Below, in pieces: positions 18,175 to 25,330 of a DNA stretch of 64,000 nt. The first letter of the stretch is position 1. Every line of letters starts with the position of its first letter. The translations under genes and the position numbers were made by a program. The DNA is from Planctomycetia bacterium. Its GTDB lineage: Bacteria; Planctomycetota; Phycisphaerae; UBA1845; UTPLA1. The notes beneath the pieces are model-generated. The model did not search any database. It saw only the letters and a program-made list of their open reading frames with translations, and was not told where the DNA came from. The stretch covers positions 914,470 through 978,469 of the forward strand of contig CP054187.1 in the NCBI GenBank assembly GCA_015200345.1, written 5' to 3'.

Positions 18175-19278
18175 GTGCGATGCGTTCCGCGACGCGTGTT
18201 TCTGGTGGCACTGATTCTCATTGCGCTCTGCGGATGCGGTCTTCAGGATTGGTTCGCCCTGTTGTCCTGCCCTGCGGACTTGCCGCCTGCACCCCAAGCG
18301 GACGATTCACTTCCGCCTGAATTCACGAGAGTGAGCGTTCCGTCGTCTCCAGAGGGCGGCTTGCCGTTTCCCTACAACCACACAGCATCCATCGTCGAAG
18401 CGTCCAACGGCGTACTTCTTGTCGCCTGGGGCGCGGGTTCCTACGAGCTGGCCCCCGACACACGAATCGTCGCCTCGCGCCGCGCAGCCGGTAGCAGCCA
18501 ATGGTCCGCACCAGTGACTCTCGCCGACAAGCCCGGCTTCGCCGACGCCAATTGCGTCCTCTTTCTCGACGACGTCGGCATGCTCCATCTGTACTACGTC
18601 GAAATGTTCGGCGACAACTTCTGCCTTGGCCGTACCATGCAGATCGATTCCACCGACGCCGGAGCAACCTGGAGTACGCCGCGCCCCTTGCTCGATGCCT
18701 TCTGCATCCTGCTCCGCAACCGACCCATCATCACCGCCGGCGGCATCTGGATCCTCCCCGCCTATGAACAGGCCGTCTATCAGTCGCAGTTCTGGCGAAG
18801 CGCCGACCGCGGCGCGTCCTGGCAACCTTCCGGCAAGCTCTTCTCGGTCCCGCTCAACCTCCAGCCGGCGGTGGCCCAACTGGCCGACGGATCGCTTTTT
18901 GCACTCCTGCGAAACGGCTCCAAGACGGGCACCCTGCTGGACGCTCGCGGCGACGCCTGCGGAATCGCCTGGGCGGTGCGCGAACGCGACGACCTGCCAA
19001 ATCCAAACAGCGGGGTCGAGCTGATCCGTTTGCTCACCGGTGAATTGCTGGCCTTTTACAACGACAGCGCGACGCAGCGCACGCCGCTGGTCGCCGCCTT
19101 ATCCACCGACGGCGGCGAATCGTGGTCTTCGCCGAAGATCATCGCAGATGGTCCGCCGCAGCGCTCCTATCCCAGCGCGATCCAATCCGCCGACGGCCGC
19201 ATCCACGTCGTGTATTCGGCGAATCTGACGCACATCGAGCACGTGACGTTCACGCGCGCGTGGCTGTTGCAGCCATAG
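18175..19278 (+). CDS. BNR/sialidase-like lipoprotein
   Basis: About 367 residues from a GTG at 18175, which gives a clean lipoprotein signal (RCVPRRVFLVALILIALCGC, lipobox LCGC). An ATG at 18061 is in frame but would place 38 Arg-rich residues before it. The mature part is a six-bladed-propeller-like BNR repeat protein with Asp boxes STDAGATW, SADRGASW and STDGGESW, as in sialidases and related exported glycosidases. The conserved RNRPI segment supplies a possible active-site arginine. The substrate is unknown; it need not be sialic acid. Confidence 0.75.
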   Translation: MRCVPRRVFLVALILIALCGCGLQDWFALLSCPADLPPAPQADDSLPPEFTRVSVPSSPEGGLPFPYNHTASIVEASNGVLLVAWGAGSYELAPDTRIVASRRAAGSSQWSAPVTLADKPGFADANCVLFLDDVGMLHLYYVEMFGDNFCLGRTMQIDSTDAGATWSTPRPLLDAFCILLRNRPIITAGGIWILPAYEQAVYQSQFWRSADRGASWQPSGKLFSVPLNLQPAVAQLADGSLFALLRNGSKTGTLLDARGDACGIAWAVRERDDLPNPNSGVELIRLLTGELLAFYNDSATQRTPLVAALSTDGGESWSSPKIIADGPPQRSYPSAIQSADGRIHVVYSANLTHIEHVTFTRAWLLQP

Positions 19279-19416
19279 GATCGGCGCACGGCGATTTTCA
19301 TGTTGACGTACAGCCCGCGCGAGACGATGTCGCGCAAGCGTCGCGAAGGATTGTTCCATCGGAGGATTTGCATCGAATGGGAGAATGGGAGGAATGCGTG
19401 AACGAGCGAAGCGCAT

Positions 19417-19455
19417 AAAAAATGGAAGGTGCCGCCGTGGCAGGAGCACCTTCCA
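19417..19455 (-). terminator. Intrinsic terminator downstream of the Lys-rich microprotein
   Basis: On the minus strand TGGAAGGTGC (19446-19455) pairs perfectly with GCACCTTCCA (19423-19432) and is followed by six T (19417-19422). It lies about 100 bases past the microprotein stop and gives a transcript of roughly 220 bases from the promoter at 19646-19673. Confidence 0.85.
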
Positions 19456-19553
19456 TGCATTCGTCGGTCTTCATCGCTGTGAAGACCCGGGTGTCGCAAG
19501 ATCGCGTCGAAGCGATTCGATCACGTCCGCGAAATTACCCGCGGGTGGAAGCG

Positions 19554-19619
19554 TTACTTCCGACCCTTCTTCTTGGTGGCTTTCTTCTTGGTGGCGCTCT
19601 TCTTCTTGCGTTTAGCCAT
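19554..19619 (-). CDS. 21-residue Lys/Arg-rich microprotein
   Basis: A very small open frame, MAKRKKKSATKKKATKKKG plus RK, with 13 of 21 residues basic. It has no acidic or aromatic residues and resembles a histone H1-type tail or the basic tails of nucleic-acid-binding proteins. The gene-like context is strong. A near-perfect Shine-Dalgarno (AAAGGAGGTGA, 19625-19635) lies 8 bases from the ATG at 19619. A sigma70 promoter is immediately upstream and an intrinsic terminator downstream. The larger frame up to 19820 starts beyond the promoter and is probably not used. Nucleic-acid or ribosome binding is inferred from composition only. The transcript might also act as a small RNA. Confidence 0.7.
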   Translation of the reverse strand: MAKRKKKSATKKKATKKKGRK

Positions 19620-19645
19620 TAGCGTCACCTCCTTTCTTTTCGCAA

Positions 19646-19673
19646 AGTCTAGAGTGACCCAAAACTTTGTCAA
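19646..19673 (-). promoter_or_regulatory. Sigma70 promoter of the microprotein
   Basis: On the minus strand TTGACA (19668-19673) is a perfect -35. TAGACT (19646-19651) is a 4 of 6 -10, with a 16-base spacer. The predicted start near 19638 leaves only a few bases before the Shine-Dalgarno sequence. Confidence 0.7.
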
Positions 19674-19731
19674 CAAAAAAGTTTGGTCGCTCGTCATTTC
19701 TTTTTTCGGCGCGCCGCGGTCAAATACATGA

Positions 19732-20412
19732 GTGCATCCGACTGTTTCACCTCCCGACGCACCCCCTCGCGCGTGCATTTTCGATCTCGATGGCACCCTC
19801 GTGGACTCGCTACCGGACATTCACCACGCGCTGATGCAAGCGCTTCGCGCGATGAATCTGCCTCCTGTGACCCGCGAACAGACGCGCGGCTGGATCGGCG
19901 ACGGACTGCCCGCGTTGTGTCGACGCGCTGTACCGCAACTCGACGAATCCGCGCTGGAGACGTTCATCCATCACGCGCGAACACACTATGCGGCACACGT
20001 TGTCGACCATACGCGACCATTCCCCAACATCATGCAAATGCTTGACTTACTGAAGGCAGAAAACGTGCCGTGCGCGGTCCTGACCAACAAACCGCACGCA
20101 CTGGCCGTCGAAACGGTTCGCCGGCTTGGGATGATGCCGTACGTCATCGACGTGTGCGGCTATCGGCGAGAAGAAGAAAAAAAACCCGACCCGCGCGCGG
20201 CATTGCGGATCGCGCTGAACATGGGAATGCCGCCGGCGTACGTCGCGCTCGTGGGGGATTCCGTCGCCGACCTTCGCACCGCGCGAAACGCCGGAATGAT
20301 TTCCGTCGCCGTCACCTGGGGATACCAGAATTGCGACCTGCTGCGCGCCGAATCACCCGATTTTTTTCTGGAAGACCCCCTCGATCTGCCCCGCCGAATC
20401 CTGAAAAAATAA
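19732..20412 (+). CDS. gph: HAD-family phosphoglycolate phosphatase
   Basis: A 226-residue HAD hydrolase that probably dephosphorylates 2-phosphoglycolate. HAD motif I is FDLDGTLVDSLPD near residue 17, with both catalytic aspartates. Motif II is VLTNKP, motif III the KKPDP lysine, and motif IV GDSVADL. The helical cap between motifs I and II is of the Gph/PGP type. The probable start is GTG at 19732; there is no clear ribosome-binding site. The gene is divergent from the microprotein unit, so the two promoters share about 110 bases. Confidence 0.85.
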   Translation: MHPTVSPPDAPPRACIFDLDGTLVDSLPDIHHALMQALRAMNLPPVTREQTRGWIGDGLPALCRRAVPQLDESALETFIHHARTHYAAHVVDHTRPFPNIMQMLDLLKAENVPCAVLTNKPHALAVETVRRLGMMPYVIDVCGYRREEEKKPDPRAALRIALNMGMPPAYVALVGDSVADLRTARNAGMISVAVTWGYQNCDLLRAESPDFFLEDPLDLPRRILKK

Positions 20413-20454
20413 ATTTTCCCGCCCGGAAGGAACGACACCGAACCTTCGCGCCGC

Positions 20455-21348
20455 TCACCGAGACCAGATCACCGCCGATGCATCGAACACCGGACCCTCT
20501 CGGCAACACAGCGCGTAGCGCCAGCCATCAGTGCTCGCGCCGTCGCGCACCGGCACGACGCACGACTGACACGTCGCCATGCCGCACCCCATCACGCGCT
20601 CCATCGCCACCTCGCACGCGACGCCGCGCGCTGCGCAACGCTCCGCCACCGCGCGCAACATCGGCTCCGGTCCGCACGCGTACACCCGCGCCGCGCGGCC
20701 CGCGCAGGCGTCCAGTTGAATCCCCAGTGCGTCCGTCACGCGACCGCGCAGACCACACGATCCATCGTCGGTCGTGATCGCCGCCCGAATGCCCAAACCG
20801 GCGAATTCCTTAATACATTCGCTCATTTTTCCATCCCGGGCTGGCTCGGCACACAACGCGACTGCCAGCAGATCACGCGATTGCGCGCCGTAGATGAACG
20901 ATGGTTCGATTCCCGCGCGACACAGCGTCTCGGCAAGCCAGCGGATCGGCGGCAATCCCACGCCGCCCGCCACCAAAATCGGTATTTCGTCGTTTATAGT
21001 AATAGAAAACGGCCGTCCCAGCGGACCCAGAATGTTTACGGTGTCACCGCGACGCCGCCCCGCCAACCACGCCGTCCCCGGGCCAACGACTCTTCCAAGA
21101 ATGTCTATTTCAACGCTCCGCACGCCCCGCCGAAGCCCGCCGACGCTGAACGGCCGCCGAAGCATCGCCTGGCCGTCCGCCAACGACTGCACCGAATCGC
21201 GGCAGAGAATCTGCACGAACTGCCCCGGCAGCGCATCCGGAAATGCCGCCGCTGCCAGAGTAAGCTCAAAATGTTCGCGACATGGGGTGCGAACGCCGGC
21301 AACCGTCGTATCCAGGATCACAGGCTGCGAATCACATGCGTGTTTCAC
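20455..21348 (-). CDS. pyrK: Dihydroorotate dehydrogenase electron-transfer subunit (PyrK-like)
   Basis: A 297-residue ferredoxin-reductase-type flavoprotein. An FAD-binding barrel includes the RRPFSVGG motif, followed by an NAD-binding domain (VAGGVGLPPIRWLAE) and a C-terminal [2Fe-2S] site with Cys in MGCGMATCQSC plus CC before REGPVF, the PyrK pattern. PyrK passes electrons from dihydroorotate dehydrogenase B to NAD. No pyrD lies beside it in this window. The start is GTG at 21348, with no strong Shine-Dalgarno. A terminator hairpin ending about 43 bases upstream suggests control by attenuation. A related flavoprotein with another partner cannot be excluded. Confidence 0.85.
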   Translation of the reverse strand: MKHACDSQPVILDTTVAGVRTPCREHFELTLAAAAFPDALPGQFVQILCRDSVQSLADGQAMLRRPFSVGGLRRGVRSVEIDILGRVVGPGTAWLAGRRRGDTVNILGPLGRPFSITINDEIPILVAGGVGLPPIRWLAETLCRAGIEPSFIYGAQSRDLLAVALCAEPARDGKMSECIKEFAGLGIRAAITTDDGSCGLRGRVTDALGIQLDACAGRAARVYACGPEPMLRAVAERCAARGVACEVAMERVMGCGMATCQSCVVPVRDGASTDGWRYALCCREGPVFDASAVIWSR

Positions 21349-21391
21349 TCGCGCAACCCATTGAAATCAATAAACTTACTTGTCGGAAAAC

Positions 21392-21432
21392 AAAAAACCT
21401 CCGGATCGAAACACCGTGTTCCGATCCGGAGG
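21392..21432 (-). terminator. Terminator or attenuator hairpin before pyrK
   Basis: On the minus strand CCTCCGGATCG (21422-21432) pairs with CGATCCGGAGG (21398-21408) and is followed by six T (21392-21397). Extra AAC/GTT pairs lie near the loop. No minus-strand protein gene ends upstream, so it either attenuates pyrK or ends a short leader RNA. Confidence 0.8.
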
Positions 21433-21510
21433 AGCGCCACGGCTAAGAAAGCCGTTATCCGTAGCGGTTAGCTGCAAACCAAAGGCCCTTCATCCCCCAC
21501 TCTCACCGAC
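21433..21510 (-). ncRNA. Putative structured leader RNA upstream of pyrK
   Basis: Between a possible promoter (21515-21543) and the terminator lies about 75 bases with further pairing. ACGGCT/AGCCGT form a 6-bp hairpin with a 5-base loop (21439-21455). CGGTTA near 21465 can pair with TAACCG near 21519 if the transcript starts far enough upstream. No known riboswitch core was recognised. It may be a cis-acting attenuator of pyrK or a small independent RNA. Confidence 0.4.
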
Positions 21511-21514
21511 GGGA

Positions 21515-21543
21515 AACTTAACCGTTTGGCGGAGCGGTGTCAA
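21515..21543 (-). promoter_or_regulatory. Possible promoter of the pyrK leader
   Basis: On the minus strand there is a perfect TTGACA (21538-21543). With a 17-base spacer the -10 would be TAAGTT (21515-21520, 3 of 6); with a 16-base spacer it would be TTAAGT. The -35 is strong and the -10 weak. Confidence 0.4.
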
Positions 21544-21560
21544 CGGGATTACTCGGAGCG

Positions 21561-21764
21561 ATGAAACAGCATAAGCTTATTCAAAATATGACGTTGCGCG
21601 AGACATGGCGTTCTGCGGTGCTTGTCTTGCTCATCGTCATTCCAGCCTCCAAATCATACGCCGTTCAACCGCCGAAAGTTCCATCGACGCGAGATGATAA
21701 TCGGGTTTACAAGCACGCCGCAGATTTTGCGCAAGGTTATTCAGGACGGACGATTACGATATAA
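21561..21764 (+). CDS. Possible small exported protein, unrecognised
   Basis: A 67-residue open frame from ATG 21561. An N-terminal charged stretch is followed by SAVLVLLIVIPASKSYA, which looks like a signal peptide with a cleavage site, and then 30 polar residues. GGAG is only 2 bases from the ATG, which is poor spacing. The frame overlaps the probable -10 of ffh. It may be real or chance; no family was recognised. Confidence 0.25.
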   Translation: MKQHKLIQNMTLRETWRSAVLVLLIVIPASKSYAVQPPKVPSTRDDNRVYKHAADFAQGYSGRTITI

Positions 21765-21765
21765 T
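21760..21765 (+). promoter_or_regulatory. Probable -10 element for ffh
   Basis: A perfect TATAAT lies about 145 bases before the ffh ATG. The matching -35 position (TTATTC) is weak, so only the -10 is convincing. Confidence 0.4.
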
Positions 21766-21910
21766 CGATGGATTCCGGCAATGTTTGGACAAATCGGTGC
21801 GACTTTGCCCTGATTTTCCAGCCCGTTGTTCGCTTCGCTTGAAGCATGCCAAACGCAGCCGTATCTTCCATCCGCCTTCACTGTCCTTATCCAAAGAGGC
21901 GAACCACCCC

Positions 21911-23353
21911 ATGTTTGACGCCCTGACCGATCGGTTCAACGACGTCTTCCGCCGTCTTCGCGGCCGCGGACGAATCACCGAAGAAAACGTCCGCGAAGTC
22001 ATGCGCGACGTGCGCACCGCCCTGCTCGAGGCCGACGTTCATCTCGATGTCGTCAAGAAATTCATCCAGGAAGTCACCGACAAGGCCATCGGTTCGGAAG
22101 TCATCGGAACGCTGCACCCCGAGCAGGTGATGGTGAAGATCGTCCACGATGAATTGATCGGCCTCATGGGTCCGGTCGATTCTCGCATTCCGTGGGTCGC
22201 CTCGCCGCCGACGATCATCATGATGGCGGGCTTGCAGGGTTCAGGCAAAACCACCACCTGCGCCAAGCTGGCAAAGTATTGCCAGGACCGTGGCAAGAAG
22301 CCGATGCTCGTCGCGGCCGATCTGAAGCGTCCGGCGGCCATCGATCAGCTTGAAGTACTCGGACAGCAGTTGGGCGTACCCGTCTACGCGGAGCGCGATC
22401 ACCAGAACCCCATGAAAGTCTGCCGCAACGGCGTCGCCGCGGCGCAGAAGCAGCTACTCGATGTGGTCATCCTCGACACGGCCGGCCGGCTCGCCATCGA
22501 CGATGAGCTGATGACCGAGCTGTCGAACGTGGCAAACACCGTTTCGCCGCACCAGATTTACCTGGTGCTGGACGCCATGACCGGTCAGGACGCCGTCAGC
22601 ACGGCCCGGCATTTCAACGAACGGCTGGAGCTGGACGGCGTCATTCTCACCAAGTTCGATTCGGACACGCGCGGCGGCGCGATTCTGTCGGTCAAGAGCA
22701 TCGTGCAGAAGCCGGTGAAGTTCATCGGCGTGGGCGAGAAGCTCGATCGGTTGGAGGAGTTTCACCCGGATCGGATGGCCAGCCGCATCCTGGGCATGGG
22801 CGATATCGTTTCGCTCGTCGAGCAGACGCAGCGGCAGGTGGACGCCGAAGAGGCGGCTCGCATCGAAGAGAAGATGAAGAAAGGGAACCTTTCGCTGGAC
22901 GATTTCATCGGCCAGATGGAAAAGGTGATGAGCGGCCGATCGCTGAAAGACCTGCTGAAGATGATTCCCGGCGTGGGGAGCATGATGCGCGAAACGGAGA
23001 TGCAGATCGACGAAGGCGAGATCGCGCGCATGAAGGCGATCGTGAAGTCGATGACGCCGAAGGAGCGGAGCAATCCGAAGCTGATCGACGCGTCGCGGCG
23101 GCGGCGGATCGCGCGTGGCAGCGGCACGGACACCGAGGACGTGAGCGGCCTGTGCAAGCAGTTTCTCCAGATGCGCGACATGATGAAGCACATGGCGGGC
23201 ATGTCGATGCTGGACCGGATGAAGTTCGGCTCGCAATTCGCGCAGCTGTCGATGGCGGGCGGGAAGATGCCGAGCTTCAAAGCGCCGAGCCGGCCGAAGT
23301 ATCAGCCGAGCAAGAAGGACAAGCGGCGGGATCGCAAGCGGAAGAGTCGATAG
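21911..23353 (+). CDS. ffh: Signal recognition particle protein Ffh
   Basis: Ffh is the SRP54-type GTPase that binds signal sequences and SRP RNA and targets membrane proteins to FtsY and the translocon. The 480-residue protein has the N domain (1-95), the G domain with the G1 loop GLQGSGKTTT at 107-116 and DTAGRLAIDDEL, and the Met-rich M domain with the RNA-binding block SRRRRIARGSG. The basic tail ends in KKDKRRDRKRKSR. The ATG at 21911 (MFDALTDRF) is chosen over an in-frame start at 21785 because it begins at the conserved N domain and has AAAGAGG upstream. No SRP RNA gene was found nearby. Confidence 0.96.
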   Translation: MFDALTDRFNDVFRRLRGRGRITEENVREVMRDVRTALLEADVHLDVVKKFIQEVTDKAIGSEVIGTLHPEQVMVKIVHDELIGLMGPVDSRIPWVASPPTIIMMAGLQGSGKTTTCAKLAKYCQDRGKKPMLVAADLKRPAAIDQLEVLGQQLGVPVYAERDHQNPMKVCRNGVAAAQKQLLDVVILDTAGRLAIDDELMTELSNVANTVSPHQIYLVLDAMTGQDAVSTARHFNERLELDGVILTKFDSDTRGGAILSVKSIVQKPVKFIGVGEKLDRLEEFHPDRMASRILGMGDIVSLVEQTQRQVDAEEAARIEEKMKKGNLSLDDFIGQMEKVMSGRSLKDLLKMIPGVGSMMRETEMQIDEGEIARMKAIVKSMTPKERSNPKLIDASRRRRIARGSGTDTEDVSGLCKQFLQMRDMMKHMAGMSMLDRMKFGSQFAQLSMAGGKMPSFKAPSRPKYQPSKKDKRRDRKRKSR

Positions 23354-23778
23354 GCTCGAGTAAAGACTTCCGTTCGCGCGAAATTCCAGCTTTGGCCTGT
23401 GTCAACAGCGATTATCAGGAAATGTGCGTCGAAGCGGGCCACGGGAATGCTCACATGGTGCATGGACCATTGTCGGCCGTAGCCTCAAAAGTGGGTCTCT
23501 GAATTTCGGACTCCGACCGGGCGTTTCCAGCCGGAAGGCAGGCTTTAGAGTGAGATATGACAATATCGGACGGTACCCTGCTACATACGAAGTATACGGA
23601 GTCACCAATTCCAATCGCTACTGATGTCAAACATCATCGCAGACACTCCAAACCAGGTTCGGATAACGAATGCGGAAGTCACCCTGGAGAATAAAATGGA
23701 TCGCCGGATAAAACGTCGCCCATCGGCTCCAACGTCCCAAAGATTAACAAGTTATTCGATTTCGGCGCTCTGCAAATC
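23354..23778. other. Intergenic stretch without a recognisable gene
   Basis: No convincing coding region follows ffh here. Short frames on both strands lack ribosome-binding sites and family similarity. Base composition is more AT-rich towards the promoter at 23779. No terminator hairpin with a T run was seen after ffh. Confidence 0.5.
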
Positions 23779-23807
23779 TTGACCGGACAGAAGGTTTCGA
23801 TTATAAA
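23779..23807 (+). promoter_or_regulatory. Sigma70 promoter for the first tandem lipoprotein
   Basis: TTGACC (23779-23784), a 17-base spacer and TATAAA (23802-23807) form a strong promoter. Transcription would start near 23814, leaving a leader of about 115 bases that contains a short GC-rich hairpin near 23845-23870. Confidence 0.7.
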
Positions 23808-23902
23808 AGGGGAGTAAGTTAGGGAGAGGCTTCAGGCATGACCCGCGCTGCATTCACCGCGCAGCGGGCACGTCTAAAGAGGCAATCGAAACACAACCGT
23901 GT

Positions 23903-25198
23903 ATGCACTTAACTGGGGAGGACGGAAAGCATGAACAGGACGAAGCAACTTTTGCATCGTTTGGGTTGCTCGCGACGGCGCTGGCGGTGTTTGTCGCGTG
24001 CAATTCCATCACCGGTCTGAACAGCAATCCGACGGGCGGGACGAACAATGAAGTTCTTCCCGCTTCCGAGGGTCGCCAGAACGCCGCGCTGATGATTGAC
24101 AACGGTCCCGGCAAGCTGGTCTTCGTCGACCTGCTCCAGTACGACCCGTCCGATCTGTTGCAGCAGCGCTGTGCGCCGCTCGGCGCGCCGGGTGTCAATC
24201 CGTGGCGCAGCCGCTTCGGCGGACCGATCGTTCTAAACCTGTTCAAGAACAACGTCATCGGTTCGAGCATTCAGGGCATCGCCAGCGAATACGATGAGCT
24301 GATCAACATCGGCGAGACCGGTTTCTGCCTCGGCGTACGCTCGCCGGCCGCGTCGGTCATCGATCCGAACTTCTCACACGTCGAGTTCAACATTCGCGCG
24401 GTCAACCCGTTCGCGTTTGGTCATGCCCCCGGCTTTGACTACGTGAACACAGTCGACGGCAACCAGGCGTTCTATCCGTCGAACGACGAGAACCCCGGCC
24501 CGGTGCCCGGCTTCCCGGACAACCGCTCGCTGATCAACGTCGCCGGCGGCGACGTGGCCATCGCGATCCGCGGTCTGGATTTCTTTGGCATCGGTGCCAA
24601 GCAGACGTTTGCCACGATGAACTTCCTCGGCCCCACTGGCTGGGTGTTGTTCTTCCGCGACAACGCCTTCCAGAGCGGTCGCTTCTACAACTTGCAGGGT
24701 GCTCGCAAGGGCGCCCCGCGAGCCTTTGAAGACACACCGCCGTCAGGTGACGAAGGCTTCTTTGAGTCGGCCCAGGTCAACGGTGATAACTTCGATGCGA
24801 ACAGCACGAACGCGGTCACGTTCCCGCCGCCGGCCTTCTTCTTCGGTGCCTGCCCCGGCCCGGCTCATCCGGCCGATTACCCCAAGGCCTACTCTTTCGC
24901 CGACTGGTCGAACATCAACGAAGCAGGCGCTCCGGCCGTCGGCCAGGGTGGATTTGTTCTCGTGATTCGCCGCCAGGCGTTCTTCGGCAAGGGCGTCGTG
25001 GTGAATCCGAACGTTCCGGGTCCGGCCTCGGCGCCGATCGATCCGCTGAACGATACAATCACGCCTCCCGGCTCGGGCTACAACGAGCCGGCGATTCCGG
25101 CCATCACCGGTCCGGACGAGGATGCCCTCCTTCCGACCACGCCGGGCGTGCATGAGATCGGCTTCTCGGTGTTCTTCATCCACTCGGCCGCTCCGTAA
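23903..25198 (+). CDS. Exported lipoprotein-like protein, tandem paralogue A (apparent N-terminal frameshift)
   Basis: An unrecognised family, about 400 residues mature, sharing long blocks with the next gene (PSNDxx, DYVNTVDGNQAFYPSND, NFLGPTGWVLFFRDNAFQSG, SGYNEPAIPAI). Three cysteines are conserved with the paralogue (QQRC, GFCLG, ACPGP). The open frame starts at ATG 23903 and begins with hydrophilic residues. The best ribosome-binding site (GGGGAGG) serves an ATG at 23931 in the next frame, encoding MNRTKQLLHRLG. Joining that to LLATALAVFVAC in the main frame would restore a normal lipoprotein signal. One missing T near 23960 would explain this. It may be a real mutation, slippage or an assembly error. 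Function unknown; ends at the terminator 25239-25274. Confidence 0.75.
   Translation: MHLTGEDGKHEQDEATFASFGLLATALAVFVACNSITGLNSNPTGGTNNEVLPASEGRQNAALMIDNGPGKLVFVDLLQYDPSDLLQQRCAPLGAPGVNPWRSRFGGPIVLNLFKNNVIGSSIQGIASEYDELINIGETGFCLGVRSPAASVIDPNFSHVEFNIRAVNPFAFGHAPGFDYVNTVDGNQAFYPSNDENPGPVPGFPDNRSLINVAGGDVAIAIRGLDFFGIGAKQTFATMNFLGPTGWVLFFRDNAFQSGRFYNLQGARKGAPRAFEDTPPSGDEGFFESAQVNGDNFDANSTNAVTFPPPAFFFGACPGPAHPADYPKAYSFADWSNINEAGAPAVGQGGFVLVIRRQAFFGKGVVVNPNVPGPASAPIDPLNDTITPPGSGYNEPAIPAITGPDEDALLPTTPGVHEIGFSVFFIHSAAP
24722..24783 (+). repeat. 62-bp exact direct repeat, copy 1
   Basis: This stretch inside paralogue A is identical base for base to 26120-26181 in paralogue B, including synonymous positions, whereas the flanking codons differ. 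It encodes the segment AFEDTPPSGDEGFFESAQVNG. Confidence 0.9.
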
Positions 25199-25238
25199 TA
25201 ACCGGCCCGCCGAGTAGTTCGTGCAGTCATTACGGGGC

Positions 25239-25274
25239 GTGTCGGAGAAATCCGGCGCGCCCCGACACTTTTTT
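25239..25274 (+). terminator. Intrinsic terminator after tandem paralogue A
   Basis: GTGTCGG (25239-25245) pairs perfectly with CCGACAC (25262-25268), followed directly by six T. An alternative inner stem GGGGCG/CGCCCC (from 25234) overlaps it. It separates the two tandem genes transcriptionally. Confidence 0.75.
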
Positions 25275-25330
25275 GACGGTCGGCTCTCGCCTACAATAAG
25301 GGGAGGAGCATGAGGGGAGAGAGTAATTCC

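Noticed and set aside
19620..19820. 88-codon version of the Lys-rich frame
   Set aside because: Its extra codons run through the promoter and Shine-Dalgarno region and have no recognisable protein features.
21433..21540. SRP RNA gene beside ffh
   Set aside because: The conserved SRP loop sequence (GGTCAGG ... GGAA) is absent on both strands.
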